A DNA stretch of 64,000 nucleotides, taken from the NCBI GenBank assembly GCA_002753515.1, contig PEAK01000016.1, positions 1 to 64,000 of the forward strand, in the 5' to 3' direction. A model generated the notes under the pieces. That model saw nothing but the letters and a program-made list of their open reading frames with translations, had not been told where the DNA came from and did no database searches. Shown here one piece after another: positions 25,218 to 34,964 of the stretch. The stretch is from Magnetococcales bacterium. GTDB lineage: Bacteria > Pseudomonadota > Magnetococcia > Magnetococcales > UBA8363. Positions within the stretch are counted from its first letter, which is position 1; each line of letters begins with the position of its first letter. The translations under genes were made by a program, and so were the position numbers.

Positions 25218-27104
25218 TTATTGAAAATCATCCACCTTGCGCCCGGTCATGACCCGGCGCACATTGCGATCCATGCGGCGTTCGGCGAAGAATACCGTTT
25301 CCTTGTCCAATGTTTCCCGGGCACGGTTGATCGCTTCATGATCCTCTTTTTGGCTCGCTTCCCACAAGGCGAGCATGGATGCCTTGACGCGCTTGAGTTC
25401 CATTTCATCCAGCAGATCGCCATCTTCGCGCAAGGCGGCCCCGGATGCACTTAAAACACGTTCCGCTTCCACCCTGGCCTCGTGCAACAGGCGTTTTTTC
25501 CAATCTTCTTCGCCATGGACCATGGCTTCGCGCAGCAGACGTTCGATTTCCGCATCCCCCAAACCGTAGGAAGGTTTGACCGCCACCGATTGTTCGATCC
25601 CGGTTGTCTCTTCCCGGGCCGATACTGTCAGGAGCCCATCGGCATCGACCTGGAAGGTGACTCGAATGCGGGCGGCCCCTGCGGTCATGGGTGGAATGCC
25701 GCGCAGTTCAAAGCGGGCCAGGGATCGACAATCATTCACCAGTTCGCGCTCGCCCTGCACCACATGGATGGCCATGGCGGTTTGTCCATCCTTGAAGGTG
25801 GTGAAATCCTGGGAACGGGCGGTGGGGATGGGGGCATTGCGGGCGATGATTTTTTCCACCAATTCCCCCATGGTTTCGATGCCCAGGGAGAGTGGCGTGA
25901 CATCCAGGAGCAGCATGTCACCCGTGGCGTTGCCTGAGAGTTGTTCGGCCTGGATGGCGGCCCCCAGGGCGACGACCTGATCGGGGTCGAGATCGGATAA
26001 TGGTTCCCGTCCGAAGACATCTTTGACGAATTGCCGCACCATGGGAACCCGCGTCGAGCCGCCAACCAACACCACCCCTTGAAGATCTTTCGCCCCGACC
26101 CCGGCATCTTTCAACGCCCGGCGGCAGGGGATTCCCGTAGCCCGGACCAGATCGGCGATCATCTCTTCAAAGTGCGTGCGCGTGACCGGAATCTCCCATG
26201 TTTTTCCATCGGATAGCTCCAGGGCAATCGTGACGCTATCCTCTTGACTCAACCGTTCCTTGGTACTGCGAGCCATTTGTCTGACGCGTTGCAAAACGTC
26301 AGGAGTGGGTTTCTCCACGCCCACCTTTTGAAAAAAGAATTCGCACAAGCGATGGTCGAAATCATCGCCCCCCAAGGCGGAATCGCCCCCGGTGGCCAAT
26401 ACTTGAAACACCCCTTTGGTCAGACGCAGTATGGAAATATCGAATGTTCCACCCCCCAGGTCGTAAATGGCGTACACCCCTTCACGTCCATGATCCAGGC
26501 CATAGGCCAAGGCGGCCGCTGTGGGTTCGTTGACCAGGCGCAACACTTCCAGGCCCGCCAGACGTCCCGCATCTTTGGTGGCTTGGCGTTGGGCATCGTC
26601 AAAATAGGCGGGTACGGTGATGACCGCCCCTTGCAGTGCTCCCCCCAAGGCGTCTTCGGCGCGTTCCGCCAATGTTTTGAGGATGGCCGCGGACACTTCC
26701 ACCGGGGAGAGATTGTTCTGGCTGGTGATGATGCGCACCATCCCCCCATCCCCTGCGGCCAAGGCGTAACTGGTACGATGTTCCGAGGCTTGCACATCTT
26801 CCAGGCTGCGTCCCATGGTACGTTTGACCGAGGCCACGGTATCGGCGGGGAATTGTGCCGACAGGACAACAGCCGCATCACCCACCACCACCCCGCCTTT
26901 CGGGGGGTAACAGACGACCGAAGGGCAGGCTACGTGTCCCGCAGGGTCGGGGATGCAGGCGGGTTTACCCTGGAGATCGACGGCGGCCACTAGGGAAAAC
27001 GTGGTACCCAAATCGATCCCCACCACCCGTTTGCGGTGTTCGGAGCGCACTTCGTGGGGGCGTAGCGATTGCCCGGGTTCGGCGATGTCCAATAAGACGG
27101 TCAT
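25218..27104 (-). CDS. hscA: Fe-S assembly chaperone HscA (Hsp70)
   Basis: 628 residues, close to the 616 of E. coli. The ATPase has VVGIDLGTTFSLVAAV near 28, IYDLGGGTFDISILR near 210 and VLVGGSTRVPMVRQFV near 350. The substrate-binding domain begins DVTPLSLGIETMGELV. HscA with HscB extracts clusters from IscU by binding its LPPVK motif, which is present in the IscU of this operon. A gap of about 28 bases separates it from hscB. Confidence 0.97.
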   Translation of the reverse strand: MTVLLDIAEPGQSLRPHEVRSEHRKRVVGIDLGTTFSLVAAVDLQGKPACIPDPAGHVACPSVVCYPPKGGVVVGDAAVVLSAQFPADTVASVKRTMGRSLEDVQASEHRTSYALAAGDGGMVRIITSQNNLSPVEVSAAILKTLAERAEDALGGALQGAVITVPAYFDDAQRQATKDAGRLAGLEVLRLVNEPTAAALAYGLDHGREGVYAIYDLGGGTFDISILRLTKGVFQVLATGGDSALGGDDFDHRLCEFFFQKVGVEKPTPDVLQRVRQMARSTKERLSQEDSVTIALELSDGKTWEIPVTRTHFEEMIADLVRATGIPCRRALKDAGVGAKDLQGVVLVGGSTRVPMVRQFVKDVFGREPLSDLDPDQVVALGAAIQAEQLSGNATGDMLLLDVTPLSLGIETMGELVEKIIARNAPIPTARSQDFTTFKDGQTAMAIHVVQGERELVNDCRSLARFELRGIPPMTAGAARIRVTFQVDADGLLTVSAREETTGIEQSVAVKPSYGLGDAEIERLLREAMVHGEEDWKKRLLHEARVEAERVLSASGAALREDGDLLDEMELKRVKASMLALWEASQKEDHEAINRARETLDKETVFFAERRMDRNVRRVMTGRKVDDFQ

Positions 27105-27132
27105 GGCACATAAATCCTTAAAATATAAAAAC

Positions 27133-27777
27133 TTACGAAAAAAAACTCTCTTCCTTGCGATCCAATTCTTCGATGAAACGGATGAAATAGCGCAAACGGT
27201 CGATGTGACGCGCCGCCTGCTCCAAAGAACCTTGTCCCCGGGAATCGAACCAGGCGGCGAAATATTGGGTCATGGCAAGCAATTCACCGGAACACGCCTC
27301 TTCCACCTGGTTGCGCAACCGTGTCAATTGGCCCAGGGCATCGCCACGTTTCAAGTCCACTTCCTCCAAACTTTCACGTAATTCCATCACTTCCATGAGA
27401 AAGGCGGGGTCGGACGGGGCGCTGTTTTCCGGGGTTTGACTGCGAAAACCGGCAAGCTTGAGCAGATATTCCCCGCGCAGGAGCGGATCCTTGAGGATAC
27501 GATAGCCTTCGTTCAACCGGGTGACATGCTCCATGGAATAGCGACGTTCCGTGGCCCCCCGGGTGGCGAACAAATCGGGATGGAAGCGTTGTTGTTGTTC
27601 GCGATATCCCCGGTCCAGAGCGGCCAGATCCAGGGTGAAGTCAGGCCTCAGGGCGAAAGAAGCGAAATGATCCCGACGGGGATCGGGGGGTTGAATGATG
27701 CCGCAACCGGGGCAAAATCCCTCCCCGGTCGGCACCACTCCCCGACATGACCAGCACAAGACCATGGTTGGATTCAT
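27133..27777 (-). CDS. hscB: J-domain co-chaperone HscB with N-terminal zinc-finger-like motif
   Basis: 214 residues from the ATG at 27777; the ORF-track extension overlaps iscA and is not credible. The J domain lies at about 36-110 (ALDRGYREQQQRFHPDLFA contains the HPD triad) and the HscB C-terminal IscU-binding three-helix bundle follows. The N-terminus has a CxxC...CxxC pair (CWSCRGVVPTGEGFCPGC), a feature of mitochondrial HSC20-type proteins and some bacterial HscB but absent from E. coli HscB. It stimulates HscA ATPase and delivers IscU. Confidence 0.93.
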   Translation of the reverse strand: MNPTMVLCWSCRGVVPTGEGFCPGCGIIQPPDPRRDHFASFALRPDFTLDLAALDRGYREQQQRFHPDLFATRGATERRYSMEHVTRLNEGYRILKDPLLRGEYLLKLAGFRSQTPENSAPSDPAFLMEVMELRESLEEVDLKRGDALGQLTRLRNQVEEACSGELLAMTQYFAAWFDSRGQGSLEQAARHIDRLRYFIRFIEELDRKEESFFS

Positions 27778-27790
27778 GGATTGGCACCCA

Positions 27791-28132
27791 TTAAATCTGG
27801 AAGGACTCGCCACAACCGCACCGGGCTTTTTCCTTGGGGTTGTTGAAGCGGAATCCCGATTTGAACTGCTCGGTGACAAAATCCATGTGGACCCCGTCCA
27901 TCACCAGAAAGGATTTGCCATCCACCACCACCCGGATGCCATGTTGTTCAAACACCCGATCCCCTTCCTCGACCGCATCGGCATATTCCAATTTGTAGGA
28001 CATGCCGGAGCAACCGGCGGTGGTGATGCCGATGCGAACGGCGGCCTGGGGAGTTCCGCGGTTGTTGAGCATTTCCCGGACTTTTTTGGCTGCGGACTCA
28101 CTGATGGTGATACCCGGTGCTTCAGGGTGCAT
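27791..28132 (-). CDS. iscA: A-type iron-sulfur carrier IscA
   Basis: 113 residues from the ATG at 28132, which has AAGGAGG nine bases upstream; the track's 195-residue version is an upstream extension over iscU. The conserved cysteines are in TTAGCSGMSYKLEY (Cys 41) and KARCGCGESF (Cys 105 and 107), the A-type carrier signature. IscA transfers clusters or iron to apoproteins. Its start overlaps the iscU stop by 11 bases. Confidence 0.96.
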   Translation of the reverse strand: MHPEAPGITISESAAKKVREMLNNRGTPQAAVRIGITTAGCSGMSYKLEYADAVEEGDRVFEQHGIRVVVDGKSFLVMDGVHMDFVTEQFKSGFRFNNPKEKARCGCGESFQI

Positions 28133-28520
28133 GGCTTCCTCCTTTTTGTTTTTTGCGATAATCTTCCACCGCCGAACGAATGGCATCTTCCGCCAGCACG
28201 GAACAGTGTATTTTGACAGGTGGCAGGGCCAACTCTTCGGCGATATCCTTGTTTTTGATGGCCAAGGCCTGGTCGATGGTCTTTCCTTTGATCCATTCGG
28301 TGACCAGGGATGAAGAGGCGATGGCGGAGCCGCAGCCGAACGTCTTGAATTTGGCATCGTCGATAACGCCGTCATCATTGACGCGAATTTGCAGTTTCAT
28401 AACGTCGCCGCAGGCGGGGGCACCCACCATGCCGGTGCCCACATGGGTGTCATTTTTGTCCAGGCTGCCGACGTTTCTGGGTTTTTCGTAATGTTCAAGA
28501 ACTTTATCGTTGTAGGCCAT
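28122..28520 (-). CDS. iscU: Iron-sulfur cluster scaffold IscU
   Basis: 132 residues. Cluster ligands are in GAPACGDVMKLQI, FGCGSAIASSSL and HCSVLAEDA, and the HscA recognition motif LPPVK (ELALPPVKIHC) is intact. IscU receives sulfur from IscS and builds the [2Fe-2S] cluster. It lies between iscS and iscA in the operon. Confidence 0.98.
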   Translation of the reverse strand: MAYNDKVLEHYEKPRNVGSLDKNDTHVGTGMVGAPACGDVMKLQIRVNDDGVIDDAKFKTFGCGSAIASSSLVTEWIKGKTIDQALAIKNKDIAEELALPPVKIHCSVLAEDAIRSAVEDYRKKQKGGSHAP

Positions 28521-28546
28521 GATCGTTCCTTAAGTTTTTTGGATGG

Positions 28547-29758
28547 TTAATGTTCCGCCCAACGCACCGAATTCAAGTCGATCCCTTCCTGTACCATTTC
28601 CCACAAGGGGGACATTTCCCTCAGGTTGTTGACCGCCCGGACGACAACCTTGATGGCGTAATCGATTTCATCTTCGGTGGTGAACCGTCCCAGGCCGAAG
28701 CGGATGGAGGTATGGGCCAATTCTTCGTTGACGCCCAGGGCGCGCAAGACGTAGGAAGGTTCCAGAGAGGCTGAGGTGCAGGCGGAACCGGAGGAGACGG
28801 CAATATCCTTGATCGCCATCATCAGGGATTCCCCTTCCACGTAGGCGAACGAAATATTCAGGTTGCCCGCCAAGCGATGTTCGGTATCGCCATTGATGGT
28901 GACGTGGGTCAATTGTTTCATGATGCCCTGTTCCATCCGTTTCCTTAAATTGAGGATGCGTTGCGTTTCCGAAGGCATTTCCTGTCGGCACAGGGCGCAG
29001 GCCTCCCCGAGGCCGACGATCAAGGGTGTGGGGAGGGTTCCGGAGCGCATGCCGCGCTCGTGGCCGCCGCCAAACATGACGGCCTGCAAGCGGACGCGGG
29101 GGCGGCGGCGGACATAGAGGGCGCCGATCCCTTTGGGGCCGTAAATTTTGTGACCGGAGATGGATACCAGATCCAGGTTCATGGCTTCGCAATCCATCTC
29201 TATTTTACCCGCCCCCTGGGCGGCATCGGTATGGAAATGCACCCCGCGTTTGCGACAGATGGCACCAATCTCTGCCAAGGGTTGCACGACCCCGATTTCA
29301 TTGTTGGCGGCCATGACCGATACCAGGATGGTCTGGTCGGTGATACTGTCGGCGAGCAGTTGGGTATCCAGGAGACCGTTGGCGGCCACGGGGAGATAGG
29401 TGACGCTGAAACCTTCCGATTCCAGGTGGCGACAGGCATCCAAAACTGCTTTGTGTTCGATGACGGTGGTGATGATATGGTTGCCACGGGCTTTGTGGAA
29501 GCGGGCGATCCCGAGGATGGCAATGTTGTTGGACTCGGTGGCCCCGGAGGTGAAGATGATCTCCCGGGGATCGGCTTTGATGAGTTGGGCGATCTGGGTG
29601 CGGGCCCGTTCCACCGCTTGTTCCGCTTCCCAGCCGAAGGGATGGGAGCGGGAGGCCGGATTGCCAAATTTTTCGGTGAACCAGGGGATCATGACTTCCA
29701 GAACCCGGGGATCCACGGGTGTGGTGGCCTGATAGTCCATGTAGATGGGCAGTTTCAT
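28547..29758 (-). CDS. iscS: Cysteine desulfurase IscS
   Basis: 403 residues, the usual length. PLP lysine lies in [19 protein letters not shown], and the active-site loop is [21 protein letters not shown] near 325-345. It takes sulfur from cysteine as a persulfide and passes it to IscU. The [20 protein letters not shown]-terminal region is typical of group I housekeeping IscS. It is immediately downstream of a second desulfurase gene. Confidence 0.97.
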   Translation of the reverse strand: MKLPIYMDYQATTPVDPRVLEVMIPWFTEKFGNPASRSHPFGWEAEQAVERARTQIAQLIKADPREIIFTSGATESNNIAILGIARFHKARGNHIITTVIEHKAVLDACRHLESEGFSVTYLPVAANGLLDTQLLADSITDQTILVSVMAANNEIGVVQPLAEIGAICRKRGVHFHTDAAQGAGKIEMDCEAMNLDLVSISGHKIYGPKGIGALYVRRRPRVRLQAVMFGGGHERGMRSGTLPTPLIVGLGEACALCRQEMPSETQRILNLRKRMEQGIMKQLTHVTINGDTEHRLAGNLNISFAYVEGESLMMAIKDIAVSSGSACTSASLEPSYVLRALGVNEELAHTSIRFGLGRFTTEDEIDYAIKVVVRAVNNLREMSPLWEMVQEGIDLNSVRWAEH

Positions 29759-29764
29759 AAATTT

Positions 29765-30910
29765 TTACCTTACGGTTGCGCCGCCTTGGAGACGGGCAAC
29801 GATCTGAGCGAATTGATGAATGAACCGTTCCAACTGTTGAACCTGTGTGTTCCAGCCGATGCTTATGCGTATGGCGCTCAACGCCAGGGATTGTGGCACC
29901 CCCATGGCGGCCAGGACATGGGAGCCCTCCCCCTTGCCCGAGGCGCAGGCCGAACCGGAGCTGACCGAGAACCCGACCAGATCCAGGTTCATCACCAAGG
30001 TTTCGCCGTGCAGGCCGTCGATGCCCAGCAGGGTGGTATTGGCGATGCGCGGGGCATGGTGGGAAAAGATGACCAAGCCGGGAATTTTTTCGGTCAAGCT
30101 TGTTTCCAGGAAGGCGTGTAACCGGGTCATGGAGGTGACCGTATCTTGTCGATGTTTGTTCAGCCAGTCGGCGGCAGCGCCAAAGCCGACGATGCCCGCG
30201 ACATTGGGTGTGCCAGCCCGTCGTCCCCGTTCCTGTCCGCCTCCGACGATCATCGGCGTGAGTGCCAAGGTGCGATCCATGATCAGTGCCCCTACGCCCA
30301 TGGGTCCGCCCAGCTTATGGGATGACAGGGTGATGAGATCAGCCGCCATGGCCTCTTTGTCCCAAGGGAGGCGAGCGATACTTTGGACGACATCGGTATG
30401 AAACAGCACCCCCTGTTTGCGACACATGTCGGCCAATGCGGCGATAGGTTGTATGACCCCGGTTTCGTTGTTGGCGTGCATGATGGAGACCAGGAAGGTG
30501 TCGGGCGTTACATGGCTTTGCAGGGATTCCGGAGCGATGCGTCCTTCCGAGTCGCAATCGAGATAGGTGACCCGATGCCCTTGCTGTTGCAGGACACCGA
30601 AGGCTTCAAGGACCGAAGGGTGTTCTGTCCGACTGGTAATGGCATGACCCGGTTGTTTTTGCATGCCGCCAACACCCAGGATGGCCAGGTTGTTGGCCTC
30701 GGTGGCACCACTGGTGAAACAGACCAAGCTGTCGTGGACGCCAATCAGGCTCGCCACCTGACGGCGGGCCTGATCCATCCCTTGGCGGGCGGCCCTGCCG
30801 GCATGGTGTACCGAGGCCGGATTGCCACACGGTCCACGCATATAGGGTAGCATGGCCGTCAAAACTTCCGGGTGCATGGGGGTGGTGGCATTGTGGTCGA
30901 GGTAAATCAT
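29765..30910 (-). CDS. Second cysteine desulfurase (IscS/NifS-like)
   Basis: 381 residues, next to iscS and clearly paralogous: YLDHNATTPMHPEVLTAML at the start, PLP lysine in LITLSSHKLGGPMGVGAL, and active-site loop SVSSGSACASGKGEGSHVLAAMG. The loop and the shorter length resemble NifS-type enzymes more than the downstream IscS. It probably arose from a tandem duplication or supports a separate acceptor. Only seven bases separate the two genes, so they are co-transcribed, and the start overlaps the iscR end by four bases. Confidence 0.93.
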   Translation of the reverse strand: MIYLDHNATTPMHPEVLTAMLPYMRGPCGNPASVHHAGRAARQGMDQARRQVASLIGVHDSLVCFTSGATEANNLAILGVGGMQKQPGHAITSRTEHPSVLEAFGVLQQQGHRVTYLDCDSEGRIAPESLQSHVTPDTFLVSIMHANNETGVIQPIAALADMCRKQGVLFHTDVVQSIARLPWDKEAMAADLITLSSHKLGGPMGVGALIMDRTLALTPMIVGGGQERGRRAGTPNVAGIVGFGAAADWLNKHRQDTVTSMTRLHAFLETSLTEKIPGLVIFSHHAPRIANTTLLGIDGLHGETLVMNLDLVGFSVSSGSACASGKGEGSHVLAAMGVPQSLALSAIRISIGWNTQVQQLERFIHQFAQIVARLQGGATVR

Positions 30911-31359
30911 GGCACCACCCGGTCTTTATTGGCCAGGAGGGGATTGCTTTCCTGGTTGTGTGTTTCCAACAGCAACCGTTCCAGGCTGACCGATTCCAGG
31001 TAGCCGTTCAAATGGTCCCCCAAACGTTGCCAAAAATGGTGGGTGATGCAGCGGCTACTGGGGCGGCACCCTTCGGGACTGCTGCAAGAGGTGGCCTGAA
31101 TGGGTTCGTCGACGGCACGGATGATGTCGGCAATACTGATGGTTGTCGGGGGGGCGGCCAGCACGTAGCCCCCCCCGGGACCGCGAACGCTACGTACCAA
31201 ACCTTTGCGTCTGAGTTTGGCGAACAATTGTTCCAGATAGGAGAGGGATATTTCCTGGCGGCTGGAAATATCGGCCAATGCCGTGGGGCGGGTTTGACCG
31301 TGGACGGAGATGTCCAGCATGGCGGTGACGGCATATCGGCCACGGGTGGTCAGTTTCAT
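30907..31359 (-). CDS. iscR: Iron-sulfur cluster regulator IscR (Rrf2 family)
   Basis: 150 residues. The winged HTH is at [17 protein letters not shown] to [25 protein letters not shown], and the cluster-binding cysteines lie in [15 protein letters not shown], the C-x5-C-x5-C pattern of IscR with a nearby His (CITHHFWQ). Holo-IscR represses its own operon when Fe-S clusters are plentiful. Its end overlaps the desulfurase start and its own start overlaps the cysE stop by four bases, so the operon is cysE-iscR-...-iscX. Confidence 0.96.
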   Translation of the reverse strand: MKLTTRGRYAVTAMLDISVHGQTRPTALADISSRQEISLSYLEQLFAKLRRKGLVRSVRGPGGGYVLAAPPTTISIADIIRAVDEPIQATSCSSPEGCRPSSRCITHHFWQRLGDHLNGYLESVSLERLLLETHNQESNPLLANKDRVVP

Positions 31360-32054
31360 GGCCTTTTCCCCTGCGAGTCCGGGGCATCATCCGGTTCCTT
31401 TTTTTCCAAGGTTTGCAGACGATTCTCCAGGTGATGGACCTGTTCCAAAACGCACTTCACCGCTTTGGCCACGGGATCGGGCATGGATTCAAGCTGGCCG
31501 TAGGCGGGGAACAAGGGCGAATCCGAGGGCGGTGCCTGGTTCATCCCCATGATGATCCGTCCGGGTACGCCAACCACGGTGGTATTTTCCGGCACATCTT
31601 CGACCACAACGGCATTGGAGCCGATGCGGGCGTTGGTATGGACGGTCAGGGGGCCCAGGACTTTGGCCCCGGCTCCGATGATGACGCCGTCCTGGAGTGT
31701 GGGATGGCGTTTGCCTTTTTTCCAGCTCGTCCCCCCCAGGGTGACGCCGTGGTAGATGGTGACGTTATCGCCAATTTGGGTGGTCTCGCCAATGACGACC
31801 CCCATGCCATGATCGATGAAGAAACCACTACCGATTTGCGCTGCGGGATGAATTTCGATGCCGGTGAAAAACCGGGCGATATGGGAGACGATACGGGCCA
31901 AGAGATACCATTCCCGACGCCACAACCCATTCGCCAAGCGGTAGCCGATGACGGCGTGCAGACCGGGGTAACACAACAGGACATCCCACAGGCCGCGAGC
32001 GGCGGGATCCCGTTTGTGGATGACCTGGATATCGTTTTTGATGCGACCGAACAT
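31356..32054 (-). CDS. cysE: Serine O-acetyltransferase CysE
   Basis: 232 residues from the ATG at 32054, preceded by AAGAGG; the 27-residue extension in the track has no CysE similarity. The N-terminal helical domain ([31 protein letters not shown]) leads into hexapeptide repeats ([51 protein letters not shown]) with the catalytic DHGMG. It makes O-acetylserine, the cysteine precursor. As the first gene of the ISC operon it links sulfur supply to cluster assembly. Confidence 0.95.
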   Translation of the reverse strand: MFGRIKNDIQVIHKRDPAARGLWDVLLCYPGLHAVIGYRLANGLWRREWYLLARIVSHIARFFTGIEIHPAAQIGSGFFIDHGMGVVIGETTQIGDNVTIYHGVTLGGTSWKKGKRHPTLQDGVIIGAGAKVLGPLTVHTNARIGSNAVVVEDVPENTTVVGVPGRIIMGMNQAPPSDSPLFPAYGQLESMPDPVAKAVKCVLEQVHHLENRLQTLEKKEPDDAPDSQGKRP

Positions 32055-32194
32055 GAAAACCTCTTCGTGGAACAATCCTGTGTATTGATGCTTTAGGACG
32101 GGGGGATTGTCTCTAATTCTGAGTAAACTTGTCAAGTATTCCTTTGCCCACGCTCGGAAACAAGGGTCATTCTTAATATTAATTCATTGTTAAA

Positions 32195-32581
32195 TCACGT
32201 AAAGAAGGGATCGTTTTTTTTCTTTTTCCCCGCCTTTTTCTTTCCTTTGGGGACGGGGGACGGGGGTGTTGTGATAGCGGCGGTATGGGTCTGGATGGGG
32301 GGGGCACCCAAGCGGGAGAGCAGGGCCTGACTGAGTTCCCGCTCCCGTTCGAGGGCGAATTGGAGCTGCCGCGTCAGGAGTTCGATCTGATTTTGTTTGT
32401 AGCCCAGGAGATGAAAGGCGGTTTGTAGCAGAAGGGTTACCGGGACGGGCTGGTCTTTGGGAATTTGATTTTCCAACAGGAATTGTTCCATGGCCTGGGT
32501 GGCTATCCCTGAGACCCAGGCGGCTTCCTCCCAAGGCAAGGGTGGCAATTCTTCCAGTTTGGGGTTGGAGTGGTTTGTCAT
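32195..32581 (-). CDS. Hypothetical protein with lysine-rich tail
   Basis: 128 residues with no family I recognise. The first 95 residues look helical (IATQAMEQFLLENQIPKD, QNQIELLTRQLQFALERERELSQALLSRLG), and the C-terminus is Pro/Lys-rich (KGKKKAGKKKKND). It has no signal peptide or membrane segment. It lies upstream of nothing obvious on its strand, divergent from the KdpD-like kinase gene with 166 bases between the two starts. It could be a nucleic-acid- or membrane-binding accessory, but that is speculation. Confidence 0.55.
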   Translation of the reverse strand: MTNHSNPKLEELPPLPWEEAAWVSGIATQAMEQFLLENQIPKDQPVPVTLLLQTAFHLLGYKQNQIELLTRQLQFALERERELSQALLSRLGAPPIQTHTAAITTPPSPVPKGKKKAGKKKKNDPFFT

Positions 32582-32747
32582 GAGGGGTACACTGTCGGAA
32601 ACGGTACAGGTGTTGAATGCCTGATGGGCAACTATTGGTTAGGCAATTTCTTGCTACCAGCTGACTATGGCATAGTTGGGTGGTTTCCTGCCAGGCCATT
32701 TGCAATCCTAAGCCTTGCAAAGAAAAAATTGTTGAAGGGATGTGTCG

Positions 32748-34235
32748 ATGAGAAGGTCCTTGAATGAAATGATGTTGGTCGTATCCGGTATCGTCCTGGT
32801 GACTTTCATGGTCTTGCCCTTGCGGGGTCATGTCTTGCTGCCCAACATTTTAATGGTTTACCTGTTTTTGGTTTTTCTGGTGGCGTTCAAGATGAGCCGT
32901 TGGGCGGCGCTATTGGCCTCTTTTTTGTCTACGCTCGTTTGTTATTATTATTTTGTCCCGATACACTCTTCATTTGCCATCAATGATATACAGTATTTAC
33001 TTGTAATATTAATGATGCTGTTGATCGTACTGGTTACCAGTCATCTGGCGTCGGGCTTGAGAATGCAAATCGTCTTGAGCGAAAGCCGGGAGCGCCATAT
33101 TCGTTGCCTGTATGATCTGGCCAGCCAGTTGGCTGGGATTAGCAAACCCGAAGCTATTGTTGAACCGTGTCAGCGCTTTATTCAAGTCAATTTTAATATC
33201 TACAGCATCCTGTTGTTGCCCTCCGAGGATGGAAAACTGTTCATGGCGGGTCAGGCGGAAGGCCAGATTGATTATTCCTTGGCGCAACAAATTTTTGATG
33301 AAGATCCAAAGGAACTTTCGTTCGATAAGTGTCGGCGTTCCGGTCAAAATCTGTACGCCCCCTTGTTGGGAAGTACCAAAAATCAGGGGATTTTGGTATT
33401 CTTCCCGGGTCAAAAGGCTTGGACAGTACCGAAGGAACTCGACCCTTTGCTCCGAACGGGTATGACCCTGATGGGATTGGCCCTGGAACGATTGGGATAT
33501 GCGGAGCGTGAGCGCAAGGCCATGCTGGCCGTGGAATCGGAACGGTTGCGGGCCGCCCTTTTGGCCAGCCTTTCCCATGATATCAGAACCCCTGTGGCGG
33601 TGTTGGCGGGTGTGGCCGAGTCGATAGCTTTGAGTTTGCCGCAGGAATTCAAGCCGGTTCACGGGATGTTGGAAGGTATGCAGCGGCAAATTGGTCGAAT
33701 GCTGTCAGACGTCGATAAACTGTTGGACATGGCCCGTTTGCACCGTGATATCGTTTCCCTGAACAAGGAATGGCAAGTCCTGGAAGAGATGATAGGTTCC
33801 GCAATCGAAGCCAGTAAAGGGGTATTGCAGGGCTACTTCGTCGAGGTATCGGTGGGACGGGAAATTCCACTGTTGGAAATGGATGCCATGATGATGGAAC
33901 GGGTGTTTCGCAATCTGCTGGAAAATGTGGCACGCCATACCCCTGAGGGAACCCATGTCGATATTGGTGCCAGGATGGTGGAACAGCAGGTGGTGATCTG
34001 GGTAGCCGATAATGGTCCAGGCTTCCCATTTGGTCAGGAGGAGGCTATATTCTCAGAATTCGTTCATAAAAAAAATGTGATTGGTACGAGTGGTTTTGGC
34101 TTGGGCCTGTCTATTGTTCGTTCTGTGATTGTGGCGCACGGTGGAATGATCCACGCGGAAAATCAACCGTCAGGGGGCGCGAAATTCGTGTTTACTTTAC
34201 CTGTGGGTAATCCACCAGTTGTCGGTTTGGATTAG
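32748..34235 (+). CDS. KdpD-like membrane sensor histidine kinase
   Basis: 495 residues from the ATG at 32748, which has GAAGG nine bases upstream. Four hydrophobic segments in residues 10-110 (DUF4118-like KdpD transmembrane region) are followed by a GAF-like domain (about 120-255), a HisKA H-box SLSHDIRTPVAVLAG near 278 and an HATPase domain (FRNLLENVARH, VADNGPGFPFG, GLGLSIVRSV). The N-terminal KdpD Usp and kinase-like domains of full-length KdpD are missing. It pairs with the downstream KdpE-like regulator, but no kdpABC is present, so the signal may not be potassium. Confidence 0.88.
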   Translation: MRRSLNEMMLVVSGIVLVTFMVLPLRGHVLLPNILMVYLFLVFLVAFKMSRWAALLASFLSTLVCYYYFVPIHSSFAINDIQYLLVILMMLLIVLVTSHLASGLRMQIVLSESRERHIRCLYDLASQLAGISKPEAIVEPCQRFIQVNFNIYSILLLPSEDGKLFMAGQAEGQIDYSLAQQIFDEDPKELSFDKCRRSGQNLYAPLLGSTKNQGILVFFPGQKAWTVPKELDPLLRTGMTLMGLALERLGYAERERKAMLAVESERLRAALLASLSHDIRTPVAVLAGVAESIALSLPQEFKPVHGMLEGMQRQIGRMLSDVDKLLDMARLHRDIVSLNKEWQVLEEMIGSAIEASKGVLQGYFVEVSVGREIPLLEMDAMMMERVFRNLLENVARHTPEGTHVDIGARMVEQQVVIWVADNGPGFPFGQEEAIFSEFVHKKNVIGTSGFGLGLSIVRSVIVAHGGMIHAENQPSGGAKFVFTLPVGNPPVVGLD

Positions 34236-34245
34236 GAGTATTCAA

Positions 34246-34950
34246 GTGACCGAGACGCAGCAGGGTGTTGTCCTGATCGAAGACGAGGCCATGATTCGCC
34301 ACTATGTGGCCATGGCATTGTCAGCATCGGGATTCAAGGTGTGGGAGTCGGGTACGGCGGCGCAGGGTTTGCTGGAGACGGTTTCCCGTCGTCCCGACCT
34401 TGTTGTTCTGGACCTGGGGTTGCCGGATCGGGATGGGGTGGATGTGATACGCGAGTTACGCAATTGGAGTGATATCCCCATCCTGGTACTGTCCGTGCGT
34501 ACCGAAGAGGTGCAGAAAGTTGAGGCCTTGGACGCCGGGGCGGATGATTATCTGACCAAGCCGTTCGGGGTGCCGGAATTGCAGGCGCGCATCCGGGCGG
34601 TGCTGCGGCGTCGGACGCACCATGCTGGTGAGGGGATGCCGGAGGATGGCGTGTTTGAGTTTGGTGAGATACGGGTTGACCGGATCCACCGCCGTGTCAC
34701 TCGCGGCAGTGACATCATTCATCTGACGCCGATCGAGTATCAAATATTGACTCTATTGGTGGCCAATGTTGGTCGGGTGTTGACTCACCGCTACATCCTG
34801 CAAAAGGTCTGGGGACCTGAGTATGTGGAACGACCACACTACCTCCGGGTGTTCATGGCGGGTTTGCGGCGTAAAATTGAAAAAAATTCATCCAATCCCC
34901 GGCACCTGATGACCGAGACCGGCATTGGTTATCGCTTGGTGCGCGAGTAG
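34246..34950 (+). CDS. KdpE-like OmpR-family response regulator
   Basis: 234 residues from the GTG at 34246, chosen for TAGGAG seven bases upstream (the track's earlier start overlaps the kinase and lacks a site). The receiver has VVLIEDEAMIRHY, phospho-Asp in VVLDLGLPDRDG and Lys in YLTKPFGVPE. The C-terminal winged helix is complete (ITHLTPIEYQILTLL-type, RGSDIIHLTPIEYQILTLLV, RVFMAGLRRKIEKN). It starts 10 bases after the kinase stop, a classic pair. The DNA target is unknown. Confidence 0.92.
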   Translation: MTETQQGVVLIEDEAMIRHYVAMALSASGFKVWESGTAAQGLLETVSRRPDLVVLDLGLPDRDGVDVIRELRNWSDIPILVLSVRTEEVQKVEALDAGADDYLTKPFGVPELQARIRAVLRRRTHHAGEGMPEDGVFEFGEIRVDRIHRRVTRGSDIIHLTPIEYQILTLLVANVGRVLTHRYILQKVWGPEYVERPHYLRVFMAGLRRKIEKNSSNPRHLMTETGIGYRLVRE

Positions 34951-34964
34951 GGGCTCCTTGTTTT

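Noticed and set aside
26244-26993. Plus-strand ORF within hscA
   Set aside because: Shadow of hscA; repetitive Gly/His/Gln composition.
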